From: SFLA01 sp964485815
Lineage (GTDB): Bacteria > Bacillota > Clostridia > Oscillospirales > CAG-382
NCBI GenBank assembly: GCA_964485815.1
Contig: CAZAJX010000054.1
Coordinates: 1-7,348 of the forward strand
Length of the DNA stretch: 7,348 nucleotides
Direction of reading: 5' to 3'
The notes below the pieces were generated by a model. That model had not been told where the DNA came from. It worked only from the letters and a program-made list of their open reading frames with translations, and did no database searches. Below, piece by piece: positions 1-6,887 of the stretch (the stretch's first letter is position 1; each line of letters starts with the position of its first letter). The position numbers and the translations under genes are program-made.

Positions 1-1
1 A

Positions 2-451
2 TGGCTTGATACTCCTATGATCGAAAAGATCGGCGGCGAAGGCACTATCGAAAAGCGTATCCCCGCAATGATGCGTATGTTCGGCAAATACGGCATAGAT
101 ATCCGTAAAGAGCCCATCCTTGTATACCCCACCCTCCATTACCAGAACGGCGGTCTTGATATCAACGTTAACGGTATGACCACCAATATTGAAAACCTGT
201 TCGTTGCAGGTGAGGCTGTAGGCGGTATCCACGGCAAGAACAGACTTATGGGTAACTCTCTCCTTGATATAATCGTATTCGGCAGAAACGCCGGTCAGAA
301 TGCGGCTAAGGTTGCAAAGGACGTTGAGGTAGGTACTCTCACTCTTGATCATATCGCTAAGTTCGAAGAAGAGCTTTGCGACGCAGGTATCGAAACCGAC
401 ACCGTATCTCCCAAGCTTCTTCCTGATTACACAAGAAAAGTTAATGCATAA
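2..451 (+). CDS. Fumarate reductase/succinate dehydrogenase-type flavoprotein, C-terminal part (5' end outside window)
   Basis: The reading frame is open from base 2, so the gene enters from the left and only about the last 149 residues are present. The family binds FAD and interconverts fumarate and succinate. Visible hallmarks are the substrate-binding His in TLHYQNGG (His codon at 137-139), the FAD-contacting segment NLFVAGEAVGGIHGKNRL, and the Arg of NRLMGNSL (codon at 242-244), which corresponds to the fumarate-binding Arg of FrdA/SdhA. The tail then follows the family pattern DIIVFGRNAG. The stop codon overlaps the ribosome binding site of the transporter gene downstream, so the two are almost certainly one operon. 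Codon use is rich in C-ending codons, as in the transporter, suggesting good expression. The N-terminal FAD domain is unseen, so I cannot tell a cytoplasmic quinone- or NADH-linked fumarate reductase from a related FAD-dependent oxidoreductase. Family assignment is confident; exact substrate is inferred. Confidence 0.9.
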   Translation, partial: WLDTPMIEKIGGEGTIEKRIPAMMRMFGKYGIDIRKEPILVYPTLHYQNGGLDINVNGMTTNIENLFVAGEAVGGIHGKNRLMGNSLLDIIVFGRNAGQNAAKVAKDVEVGTLTLDHIAKFEEELCDAGIETDTVSPKLLPDYTRKVNA

Positions 452-456
452 AGGAG
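451..456 (+). promoter_or_regulatory. Ribosome binding site of the exchanger gene
   Basis: AAGGAG lies 11 nt before the ATG at 468 and shares its first base with the stop codon of the flavoprotein gene (449-451), tying translation of the two genes together. An ATG at 459-461 is followed at once by TAA (462-464), a start-stop pair between the site and the true start. It is only 2 nt from the SD, so it is probably not used. Confidence 0.8.
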
Positions 457-467
457 AAATGTAAAAA

Positions 468-1733
468 ATGGATCTTTTAGGCGGTGTTTTAACTTTAAAA
501 AATCTCCCTACGCTGCTTCTCGTGGTGTTCGGAGTTCTTATGATGGGTTATCTGCTGGGCAGAATAACAATTAAGGGCGTTTCTCTCGGCGATGCAGGCG
601 TGTTTATTATCGCTCTGCTTTGCGGCGCTCTGCTGTTTAAAGTAATGCCCGAAAGCGGCGAGCTCGTTTTCAACGCCTCTACGAAGCCTTATGATTTCGG
701 AGATGCACTTTCCCTTATAGAAAGTTTAGGACTTATCCTTTTCGTAACTTCCGTAGGCTTTATCGCAGGACCTAAGTTTTTCGGTAACTTTAAGAAAAAC
801 TTTAAATCCTACGTTCTGCTGGGCGTAGTTATCATTCTTGCAGGCGGTCTTTCCGCTGTTGGTTGTATTTATATGGGTGAAGTTATCGGTTACGGCGCCA
901 CCATCGAAACCCGGGACGGCTTCGTTGCTATGATAGTCGGTCTGCTTTCCGGTTCTCTTACCTCCACTCCTGCATTCTCTGCGGCAAAAGCAACCGTTGA
1001 CCCCGCACTGCAGGGACTCGTATCTGTTGGACACGGTATTGCATATATCTTCGGTGTTATCGGCGTTGTTCTCTTTGTTCAGCTTATTCCCAAGCTTACC
1101 AAGGCTAATATGGATGAAGAAAGAGCAAAGCTGGTAATTAAGGAAGAAAAAGCAAAGCAAAAGAAGGCTGTAAAGCTTTTCCATATCGACCATATGGGAA
1201 TCGCAGCTTTCTCCTTTGCCGCAATCGTGGGTACTCTCGTGGGCGCTATTAAGATTCCTCTTTCCGGCGATGGACTTTCCGGCACCTGCTTTGCGCTTAC
1301 CACCACCGGCGGCTGTCTGCTTACCGCTCTCGTTATGGGACACTTCGGCAGAATCGGCGTGATCAATATTATGCCCGCAGAATCCACCCTTAAGCTGTTC
1401 CGTGAGTTGGGTCTTGTACTCTTCCTTGTAGGTGCAGGTATCCCCGGCGGCGCAGAATTCGTTGAGAATTTCGATCCTATGTATTTTGTATACGGAATCG
1501 TAATGACCATCGTTCCTATGGTTATCGGTTACATCTTCGCAAAGTATGTGCTCAAGCTCAGCCTTCTCAACAATCTGGGCTCTCTTACCGGCGGTATGAC
1601 ATCTACTCCCGCACTTGGTACTCTCATCGGCACTGCAGGAACCGAGGACGTTGCAGCAGCTTATGCCGCAACTTATCCCATCGCTCTTATCGCGGTAGTG
1701 CTTGTTTCTCAGTTCCTTATCATTCTTTTCTAA
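468..1733 (+). CDS. Aspartate:alanine exchanger (AAE/YidE/YbjL) family transporter lacking RCK domains
   Basis: This 421-residue polytopic membrane protein has two homologous halves. The first carries LGLILFVTSVGFIAGP (about 87-102) and GLLSGSLTSTPAF (158-170); the second carries LGLVLFLVGAGIPGG (about 314-328) and GSLTGGMTSTPALG (371-384). The repeated TSTPA motif and duplicated layout identify the AAE family, which includes the aspartate:alanine exchanger AspT, E. coli YidE/YbjL and the succinate exporter SucE of corynebacteria. Members are usually about 550 residues with two cytoplasmic TrkA-C (RCK_C) domains between the halves. Here that region is only a Lys/Glu-rich linker, roughly residues 208-238, so the regulatory domains are missing. 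The start is supported by AAGGAG 11 nt upstream. Position directly behind a fumarate reductase flavoprotein gene suggests exchange or export of C4-dicarboxylates or aspartate, for example aspartate in and succinate out. Substrate is inferred; family is clear. Confidence 0.9.
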   Translation: MDLLGGVLTLKNLPTLLLVVFGVLMMGYLLGRITIKGVSLGDAGVFIIALLCGALLFKVMPESGELVFNASTKPYDFGDALSLIESLGLILFVTSVGFIAGPKFFGNFKKNFKSYVLLGVVIILAGGLSAVGCIYMGEVIGYGATIETRDGFVAMIVGLLSGSLTSTPAFSAAKATVDPALQGLVSVGHGIAYIFGVIGVVLFVQLIPKLTKANMDEERAKLVIKEEKAKQKKAVKLFHIDHMGIAAFSFAAIVGTLVGAIKIPLSGDGLSGTCFALTTTGGCLLTALVMGHFGRIGVINIMPAESTLKLFRELGLVLFLVGAGIPGGAEFVENFDPMYFVYGIVMTIVPMVIGYIFAKYVLKLSLLNNLGSLTGGMTSTPALGTLIGTAGTEDVAAAYAATYPIALIAVVLVSQFLIILF

Positions 1734-1785
1734 ATCTAAAATTTAAATTACCCTAAGAAATCAGCAACTTTTTGGAGACATCAAT

Positions 1786-1820
1786 AAAAAATACCGAGCG
1801 CTTTAGTGCTCGGTATTTTT
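1786..1820. terminator. Bidirectional intrinsic terminator between convergent genes
   Basis: A 9-bp perfect stem (ATACCGAGC at 1791-1799 with GCTCGGTAT at 1808-1816) closes an 8-nt loop. It is flanked by an A-run on the left and a T-run on the right, which pair further and also give a U-tract whichever strand is transcribed. It lies 57 nt after the exchanger stop and 18 nt after the end of the minus-strand YeiH gene, so it can serve both operons. Confidence 0.9.
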
Positions 1821-1834
1821 GTATTTTGTGTTTT

Positions 1835-2860
1835 TTACATAAGTCCCATACACCAGATAACACCCAACGCCGTGAGCGTAACCAGAGTATCGATGGTAAT
1901 TCCATAAAACATAGGCGCAAGCCCTGCCCGCCTGAAATCGGTTATACTGGTTCCCAGTCCGATCGCCGCCAAAGCTGTAACCATTAAAAACTTGCTCACT
2001 TGTTTGATAATTTCCCCTGCTTGTGCGGGAATACAGCCGACACTGTTAAGTACTGCCAAAAGCAAAAATCCGCCGATAAACCAAGGGATTATTTTGAAAA
2101 TATTTACCTTTTGTCCCTTGTTTGCCGCTTTAAGCTCCTTTTGTTTTATGCGCGTGCCGATATACGCAAAGACCAGCACGGTAGGAATGATGGCAATGGT
2201 ACGGGTAAGCTTTACCATTGTGGCAAAATCACCTGCCATTTCGGAAAAAGCGTATCCCGAAGCCACAACACTGGCAGTATCGTTTACCGAAGTCCCCGCC
2301 CAGATGCCGTAAGCAATATCCGACATTCCCAAAAGCTTGCCCATAATGGGATACAAGGCAACCATAATCATATCGAATATAAACGTAGAGGACATTGCGA
2401 AGGCGATATCCTTATCGTCCGCATCGATCACGGGAGAAATGGCTGCGATGGCAGAGCCTCCGCAAATTCCCGTGCCCGCAGAAATGAGATTGCTGAGCTT
2501 CCAATTCAAGCCAAAAATTTTACGTATAAAATACCCGCCGCCAAAGCACATAGCAAAGGTGAAAAGCATTACGAAAAATGTCATTTTGCCCACGGACATA
2601 ATGGTGTTGATGGACAAAGATGCGCCCAAAAGTATGATAGCCACCTTCAAAATCCGTTTGGAGGTGAATTTCAACGCGGGCTTCATCCATGAGGGATGGA
2701 AAAAGCTGTTGATCAATGTTCCCAAAAACAAGGCTATAATAGAAGCGCCCAAGAGCCCTCCGGGAATTATATTTTCCAAAAAAACAGACAGTCCTGCCAA
2801 ACTAAAGCATATGGCAACGCCCAATATGAACAAACCGCTGTTTTTCGCTTTTGTATTCAT
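1835..2860 (-). CDS. YeiH family (putative sulfate exporter, PSE) membrane protein
   Basis: A 341-residue, strongly hydrophobic protein with about ten predicted membrane segments. Family hallmarks are GTGICGGSAIAA (129-140) and GTSVNDTASVVA (189-200), the two glycine/small-residue motifs typical of YeiH (Cons_hypoth698), plus PGGLLGASIIALFLG near 33-47. The length is normal for the family. Members are called putative sulfate exporters, but the transported substrate is not established for most of them. The start is set by an AAAGGAG on the minus strand (complement of 2869-2875) 8 nt before the ATG. The gene follows the broken GH32 gene by 21 nt with no clear promoter between, so it may depend on readthrough from upstream genes. 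Its stop lies just before the shared terminator. Encoded protein looks intact. Confidence 0.85.
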   Translation of the reverse strand: MNTKAKNSGLFILGVAICFSLAGLSVFLENIIPGGLLGASIIALFLGTLINSFFHPSWMKPALKFTSKRILKVAIILLGASLSINTIMSVGKMTFFVMLFTFAMCFGGGYFIRKIFGLNWKLSNLISAGTGICGGSAIAAISPVIDADDKDIAFAMSSTFIFDMIMVALYPIMGKLLGMSDIAYGIWAGTSVNDTASVVASGYAFSEMAGDFATMVKLTRTIAIIPTVLVFAYIGTRIKQKELKAANKGQKVNIFKIIPWFIGGFLLLAVLNSVGCIPAQAGEIIKQVSKFLMVTALAAIGLGTSITDFRRAGLAPMFYGITIDTLVTLTALGVIWCMGLM

Positions 2861-2881
2861 ATCGTTACTCCTTTTTACACA

Positions 2882-3519
2882 TCAAACGGAAAAAACGGAA
2901 TATACCGTTTCTCCGCCGTTTACGAAAACTTCCAATATATAATTATCACGAAGGATCTTGATATCGGAAATATCTCCCTCGTGCACCACCGATTCCATTC
3001 CCCTGCGGTGTATAACAAAGCCTTTATCCGTAAGAACTACCGACGGATCGGTATCCTTAAGCAGATGCCGTACCTCTTCTACGGGGTATGCCGTGATTTT
3101 TCCGTTAACAAGCTTTATTTCTCTGGGAACAGACATACAGCCTATATCCTTTTCGGCAAAGCCTTTGTATTTCCAGCCGGGTATCCGGGTAATGAGAATA
3201 TTTCTGCCCAAGTGATCGCCGCATAAAAAAGGTACAGCTTTTCGTTCTTCACGATCGCCGTGCCGGACCAGCAGCCGCCGCCGTCATAGGGGGAATCCGG
3301 TGTCAACGCAAGGGGCAATTCTTCCCAATGCAAAAAATCCTTCGTGCGGGCGTGGCCCCAATGCATCGGTTGTTCCCAAGGAATTTCGTGATCCGGTGCG
3401 TGCTGATAAAAAATATGATAATATCCTTTAAAAAAGATGAGCCCGTTTGGATCGTTGATCCACCCTTTTTTCGGTCTGTAGTGATATTTTAACTTTTCGG
3501 CGTAATCAATTTTGTTCAT
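2882..3519 (-). pseudogene. GH32 sucrose/fructan hydrolase, internally deleted and frameshifted
   Basis: Two pieces of one glycoside hydrolase family 32 protein lie in different frames. The upstream piece (3519 to about 3212) has the start region with WINDPNG at residues 20-26, Asp23 being the family's catalytic nucleophile, then HWGHARTKDFLHWEELP, CWSGTAI (83-89) and LYLFYAAIT. It then runs into nonsense and stops at 3142. The downstream piece (about 3223 to 2882, another frame) reads GRNILITRIPGW, GCMSVPREI and ends with LEVFVNGGETVYSV, the end of the blade domain and the C-terminal beta-sandwich. The middle is missing, roughly 200 or more residues including the RDP motif and the EC motif that carries the acid/base Glu. 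Intact enzymes are about 450-500 residues; here the two parts total about 210. The protein cannot be an active hydrolase. A weakly matched ribosome binding site precedes the ATG at 3519. An assembly collapse in a metagenomic contig would look the same. Confidence 0.85.
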
Positions 3520-3540
3520 AAACCGTACCGTTTTTAGTTT

Positions 3541-3559
3541 ATTTCAGTTCCATTGAAAT
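3541..3559. repeat. Short inverted repeat upstream of the GH32 remnant
   Basis: ATTTCA and TGAAAT flank a 7-nt centre in the 67-nt gap between the PHP gene and the GH32 remnant. It could be a small operator or a weak hairpin, but it is short and AT-rich and may be chance. No convincing promoter is present beside it: a TTGCAA on the minus strand lies 19 nt from TAAACT. Confidence 0.3.
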
Positions 3560-3586
3560 ATTGCAAACGCCTTCATCGATAACAGC

Positions 3587-4531
3587 TTATCCATCTCTGC
3601 CATCAAGGAAGATGGGGTTTGTCCACGCCTGCTTTCCATCTTTATCAACAATGCTGATACGGACGTAATCGTAAGGACCTGCCCAATGATTCAACGTGAA
3701 CTCTGCGTGAGTGATATTTCCGTTTTCGTCCACTCTCACCTGGTTAGGATGCATATCGCTGTGAAGACGTGCTCTGGCAACGGGAGAGCAATCGATTATC
3801 ACTTTATCGTCCTCAACGTAAAAATCATATATCTCGGGACCGCAGGATGAATAAAATTCGCCGTTTTCCAAGGCTGAAAGGATATCGTTAAGATCCTTGT
3901 TTGCCTTTACCGTTACCCAGCCCTTGCAAAGATGGTCGAAGACGTGGGAATCATCGGTAGCGACACCGTATATTACTTTTCCCTGCCCCAAAAGCTCGTC
4001 CCAATAAGCCGCGTCAGCGTCGCAATCCTCTGCCAAAGCACAGCCGCTGTTCCATATTTCCATGGCAAAATTGCCCTTCTGGGTTTCAAAATACTTGGCA
4101 CTGGTGTTGCTCCACTCGGGGTGGCAAAGAATGGTAAGATTCTTTTTTTCGTGAGAGGCATCCAACCAAGGCTGATACGTATCCGAATTGGGGAAGTTGG
4201 TGCCGGGAACCTGTTCATCGTTATCAAATCCGTTGCCGTCCTCCTTTGAGGGACCGATACAAACGGTATGGAAGCAACGGAATCCGTGTCCGTATTCCAA
4301 AGTATTACTGTGCTCCATTCCGGGAACCACCAGAATGCCGGTTTCGGGAGCGTAGTTGACATAATTATAAATCTGATGGTCGGTCAAAGCAATAAAATCG
4401 TATCCATGCTCGCAGGCAAACTTCATAACGTCCTCCGGAGATCCGACTCCGTCAGAACGGGTGGTGTGGGTATGAAGCCCGCCTCTTATAAACCCTTTTT
4501 CGCAGTCAATAAATGCTCTTTGTCTTTTCAT
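3587..4531 (-). CDS. PHP-domain metallohydrolase (CehA/McbA-like)
   Basis: A 314-residue protein with the complete metal-binding signature of PHP (polymerase and histidinol phosphatase) enzymes: LHTHTTRSDG (His20, His22, Asp27), LTDH (Asp51, His52), GMEHS (Glu73, His74), CHPEW (His137) and ATDDSH (Asp193-Asp194, His196). These residues usually hold two or three metal ions and hydrolyse phosphate or other esters. No signal peptide is visible, so it is likely cytoplasmic. Residues after about 235 form a separate beta-rich tail (YDYVRISIVDKDGKQAWTNP), the arrangement seen in stand-alone CehA/McbA-like PHP proteins rather than in DNA polymerase or histidinol phosphatase. GAGG (complement of 4538-4541), 6 nt before the ATG, supports the start. 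It lies 31 nt after the unknown gene upstream and 67 nt before the GH32 remnant. The substrate cannot be read from sequence. Confidence 0.85.
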   Translation of the reverse strand: MKRQRAFIDCEKGFIRGGLHTHTTRSDGVGSPEDVMKFACEHGYDFIALTDHQIYNYVNYAPETGILVVPGMEHSNTLEYGHGFRCFHTVCIGPSKEDGNGFDNDEQVPGTNFPNSDTYQPWLDASHEKKNLTILCHPEWSNTSAKYFETQKGNFAMEIWNSGCALAEDCDADAAYWDELLGQGKVIYGVATDDSHVFDHLCKGWVTVKANKDLNDILSALENGEFYSSCGPEIYDFYVEDDKVIIDCSPVARARLHSDMHPNQVRVDENGNITHAEFTLNHWAGPYDYVRISIVDKDGKQAWTNPIFLDGRDG

Positions 4532-4562
4532 AACAAACCTCGCACAGTTTATTTTTTATAGT

Positions 4563-5147
4563 TTAACACAGAGAAATACGCTCGTAAAGTACATCTATTT
4601 CGTTGAAATCAAGCCAATCCAAACAACTGAGATCTATAATTGTTTTGGAAAAGCCATCAAGCCGTTTGTCAGTAATTCTTTGCATTTCGTCAGATTCGAT
4701 ACCGAAAACACCGTCACCTAATTCGACAATCTTGTAGCAAGGATTATAATTGGTTATTCTTAAATACGAAAATTTTTCGGAAACAATATCGATAATCAAA
4801 ATCATACTGCCGATTCCGCCTGCGGTTTTATCGGCAAAATGAGATAACAAGAATACAAGGTTGCCGTTTTTACTTGCAGAGAAATTATCGGAAAAACTCA
4901 TTTTTTTGTTAATATTCAGAACCAATTCGGGTTTTTCTTTGTTTTTGAGTATCGCCAAAAAGCCCTGATGCCATCCCATTCTTACTTCTGCAATTGAGTA
5001 GATGCAGCACAGCGTATCGCTTTGAGATAAATGATAGAATTTATCATAAACAAAAGGTATGCGTTCGCGGACATCCCACTTTGGAAGAGAAGAAAAATCA
5101 AACTTCCAGTCTGTCGTTCGGTTATTTTCGGTTATGCGGTTTTCCAT
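4563..5147 (-). CDS. Hypothetical soluble protein, 194 residues
   Basis: I do not recognise this protein. The frame is open further upstream to 5255, but the ATG at 5147 is chosen because AAAGGAG (complement of 5155-5161) sits 7 nt before it, and the longer form would run into the RNA methyltransferase gene. No membrane segment or signal peptide is visible. The sequence alternates short hydrophobic strands with turns, for example FLAILKNKEKPELVLNI, GNLVFLLSHF and SMILIIDIVSEKFSYLRI. This suggests a beta-rich, possibly propeller-like or sandwich fold. The end is acidic and aromatic (LDWLDFNEIDVLYERI). Codon use is more AT-rich than in the flanking methyltransferase and PHP genes, hinting at a different history. 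The 55-nt upstream gap has no terminator, so it is probably read through from the methyltransferase gene. Confidence 0.7.
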   Translation of the reverse strand: MENRITENNRTTDWKFDFSSLPKWDVRERIPFVYDKFYHLSQSDTLCCIYSIAEVRMGWHQGFLAILKNKEKPELVLNINKKMSFSDNFSASKNGNLVFLLSHFADKTAGGIGSMILIIDIVSEKFSYLRITNYNPCYKIVELGDGVFGIESDEMQRITDKRLDGFSKTIIDLSCLDWLDFNEIDVLYERISLC

Positions 5148-5202
5148 ATACGATCTCCTTTGCATTGGTAGTTCAATAAGGTAAAGGATGCTGTTTTCAA
5201 AT

Positions 5203-6015
5203 TCACTGCCGTCTGTTACCCAAACTGTAAAAAGCCACGGCGGATGCGGCGGCAACGTTAAGAGAATCTACTCCGTTATGCATAGGGATTTTTACGGTGT
5301 AATCGCACCTCTTTATAGTTTGGTCGGAAAGCCCGTCCCCCTCCGTTCCCATAATAACTGCAAGCTTTTCTTCCTGCAAAAGCTCGGGGTCATCAACGGA
5401 AACCGAATCATCCTTAAGCGCCATCGCAGCAGTCTTAAAGCCCATAGATTTTATTTCATCCAAGCTGTCGCTTGGCATAAAGGTCCATTTGATCTGGAAA
5501 ACCGTGCCCATACTCACTCTTGCGGCGCGTCTGTACAAAGGGTCGGAGCAACCGGGTGTAAGCAGTACCGCATCCATTCCCAAGGCGGCGGCAGAGCGTA
5601 TTATGGCACCCACGTTGGCAGGGTTCATAACCTTATCCAATATAACTATTCTGCTTTTGTTTTCGCAAATATCTTTTACGCTCGGCAGAAGCTTTCTGCG
5701 CATTGCGCACAGCATACCCCGCGTAAGCTTAAAACCCGTAAGAAGCGTAAGCACGTCAAAGGGTGCGCAAAAAACGGGAACACCGTTCATTCGTTCAAGA
5801 ATGGGCTTTCCTTCCCCGTCGATATGCCGCATTTCCATAAGAACGGATATCGGCTCGTAGCCTGCGTCAAGGGCACGGCTTATAACCTTGGGGCTTTCCG
5901 CTATGAACATTCCCTTTTCGGGGAATTCTTTGTTCATAAGCTGCGCTTCGGTCAACCTCGCGTATACATCCAGCTCGGGAGCTGAAAAATCGGTTATTTC
6001 TATAATATCGCTCAT
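5203..6015 (-). CDS. TrmH/SpoU-family RNA 2'-O-methyltransferase
   Basis: This 270-residue SPOUT-class enzyme would transfer a methyl group from S-adenosylmethionine to a ribose 2'-hydroxyl in rRNA or tRNA. All three family motifs are present: motif 1 NPANVGAIIRSAAALG (131-146) with the catalytic Arg140, motif 2 IMGTEGDGLS (221-230), and motif 3 IPMHNGVDSLNVAAASAV (243-260). Together they form the knotted cofactor site. The N-terminal part, with FIAESPKVISRALDAGYEP (37-55), is the substrate-binding domain of the RlmB/TrmH-like stand-alone enzymes. The ATG at 6015 is preferred: GGAG (complement of 6022-6025) is 6 nt upstream, and the protein then begins where relatives usually do. An in-frame TTG at 6045 would add 10 residues and overlap the preceding stop as TTGA. 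The exact RNA target is not determined. Confidence 0.92.
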   Translation of the reverse strand: MSDIIEITDFSAPELDVYARLTEAQLMNKEFPEKGMFIAESPKVISRALDAGYEPISVLMEMRHIDGEGKPILERMNGVPVFCAPFDVLTLLTGFKLTRGMLCAMRRKLLPSVKDICENKSRIVILDKVMNPANVGAIIRSAAALGMDAVLLTPGCSDPLYRRAARVSMGTVFQIKWTFMPSDSLDEIKSMGFKTAAMALKDDSVSVDDPELLQEEKLAVIMGTEGDGLSDQTIKRCDYTVKIPMHNGVDSLNVAAASAVAFYSLGNRRQ

Positions 6016-6041
6016 ATCGTTCTCCGATGTGTTGGATAAAC

Positions 6042-6476
6042 TCAAAACGCTTCTTCCAATTTGGTCATTAAAGAATCCGTCATTCCTTTAAAGGACGGGA
6101 TGTGAATAAAAATCGTGTTGGGGTTCTTTTTCAACATATGATAATATGCGGCGTTGCACAAATATCGGGTGGGCTTATTTGAAACGGTATACTGTATTTC
6201 ACGGTCTTTCAGCAGTCTTTCCAAAGGCTGTAATTCAAATGCGGTGCATAAAAGTTCGCCGTTATAAAAAGTGCAGGTTTCGATTCTGATTTTATCAACC
6301 AAATTCTTGTCGATACCGAACATATAAACCGTATCGTAATTATCGTCGATACCTGAAATATCTTTTTCCAAGCCCAAAAAAGAATTTGTAAGATATAATG
6401 CGTCCTTGCCAATGTTTGAAACAAGCCTGAAAGATAAGTTGTTTTTTCCCTTAAAAGCCGTAAAAAGAATTTTCAT
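6042..6476 (-). CDS. Miniature pyroglutamyl-peptidase-like (C15) protein
   Basis: This 144-residue protein resembles pyrrolidone-carboxylate peptidase, a cysteine peptidase that removes N-terminal pyroglutamate. The start MKILFTAFKG matches the family's first strand (MKILVTGF). IRIETCTFYN places Glu66 at the catalytic Glu, YLCNAAYYHML places Cys107 at the nucleophile, and IFIHIPSFKG places His125 at the catalytic His. Classical enzymes have about 200-215 residues; here the N-terminal FEPFGG..NPS loop and the region between Glu and Cys are shortened. Compact relatives of this type appear to occur in clostridia, though I could not search for them. AAGGAA on the minus strand (complement of 6482-6487) lies 5 nt before the ATG. 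It is 12 nt downstream of the membrane-anchored protein gene and 26 nt before the RNA methyltransferase gene. Peptidase activity is possible but unproven, as substrate-pocket elements are missing. Confidence 0.65.
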   Translation of the reverse strand: MKILFTAFKGKNNLSFRLVSNIGKDALYLTNSFLGLEKDISGIDDNYDTVYMFGIDKNLVDKIRIETCTFYNGELLCTAFELQPLERLLKDREIQYTVSNKPTRYLCNAAYYHMLKKNPNTIFIHIPSFKGMTDSLMTKLEEAF

Positions 6477-6488
6477 ATGTGTTCCTTA

Positions 6489-6854
6489 TTAAAATCCCGT
6501 GATCAAGTGCTGCCACCAATACGGCCACACGGAATCCGAAGCACTTCCGTTCTTTGACCAAATGGTTCTCCAATGGGTTTCTACCCAGTTTCCGTTTTGA
6601 TTCTCAAATGTCAATACATCACCGCAACCATCCGAAACATAATAAACCTCTGCCGTACTTCCGTCGCACTTCAAAACCTTAAAATATTCAATGTCATTGA
6701 CCATCGTGTTACTCCGGTATGCAAATTCAAATTCATCATAGTATTTGTTGGTAAGATATTCACATTTGAGAAAGGCAGCCACCCAAACAATCAGAAAAAC
6801 AAAAATAATCGATACAACTGCATATAACGGAATTCGCTTAATATGCTTATTCAT
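6489..6854 (-). CDS. Small single-pass membrane protein, unknown function
   Basis: This 121-residue protein starts with a basic stretch (MNKHIKR), then one hydrophobic segment at about residues 9-29 and a longer extracytoplasmic domain. This fits an N-in, C-out anchor, or an uncleaved signal. The outer domain is Tyr/Trp-rich (YFKVLKCDGSTAEVYYVSDG, then NGNWVETHWRTIWSKNGSASD) and contains Cys near residues 63 and 77 that could pair. The pattern resembles small DUF-type exported beta domains but I do not recognise a family. AAAGGAG (complement of 6863-6869) lies 8 nt before the ATG, and a strong promoter stands about 35 nt further upstream. It is the first gene of the minus-strand run and is separated from the next gene by 12 nt. 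Base composition is AT-rich, like the next gene. Confidence 0.75.
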   Translation of the reverse strand: MNKHIKRIPLYAVVSIIFVFLIVWVAAFLKCEYLTNKYYDEFEFAYRSNTMVNDIEYFKVLKCDGSTAEVYYVSDGCGDVLTFENQNGNWVETHWRTIWSKNGSASDSVWPYWWQHLITGF

Positions 6855-6887
6855 CTTATATTCTCCTTTCTTTTTCCTTACGTATTA

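Noticed and set aside
726..1510. Long minus-strand frames opposite the exchanger gene
   Set aside because: They are antisense shadows of a strongly conserved membrane protein, with compositions (Asn/Lys/Gly/Cys or Ser/Pro rich) unlike real proteins of this genome.
2882..3211. C-terminal GH32 piece as a separate small gene
   Set aside because: It begins at a TTG inside the broken gene with no ribosome binding site, and its sequence is plainly the end of a GH32 protein.
2000..3226. Plus-strand frames opposite the YeiH and GH32 genes
   Set aside because: They lack start signals and lie antisense to genes with clear family motifs.
5148..5255. Longer N-terminus for the 194-residue hypothetical protein
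   Set aside because: The extension overlaps the end of the RNA methyltransferase gene, whereas the ATG at 5147 has a perfectly placed AAAGGAG.
6016..6045. TTG start of the RNA methyltransferase overlapping the preceding stop as TTGA
   Set aside because: The ATG at 6015 has a GGAG 6 nt upstream and gives the usual N-terminus. The TTG has only a weaker purine-rich match, though it is not fully excluded.
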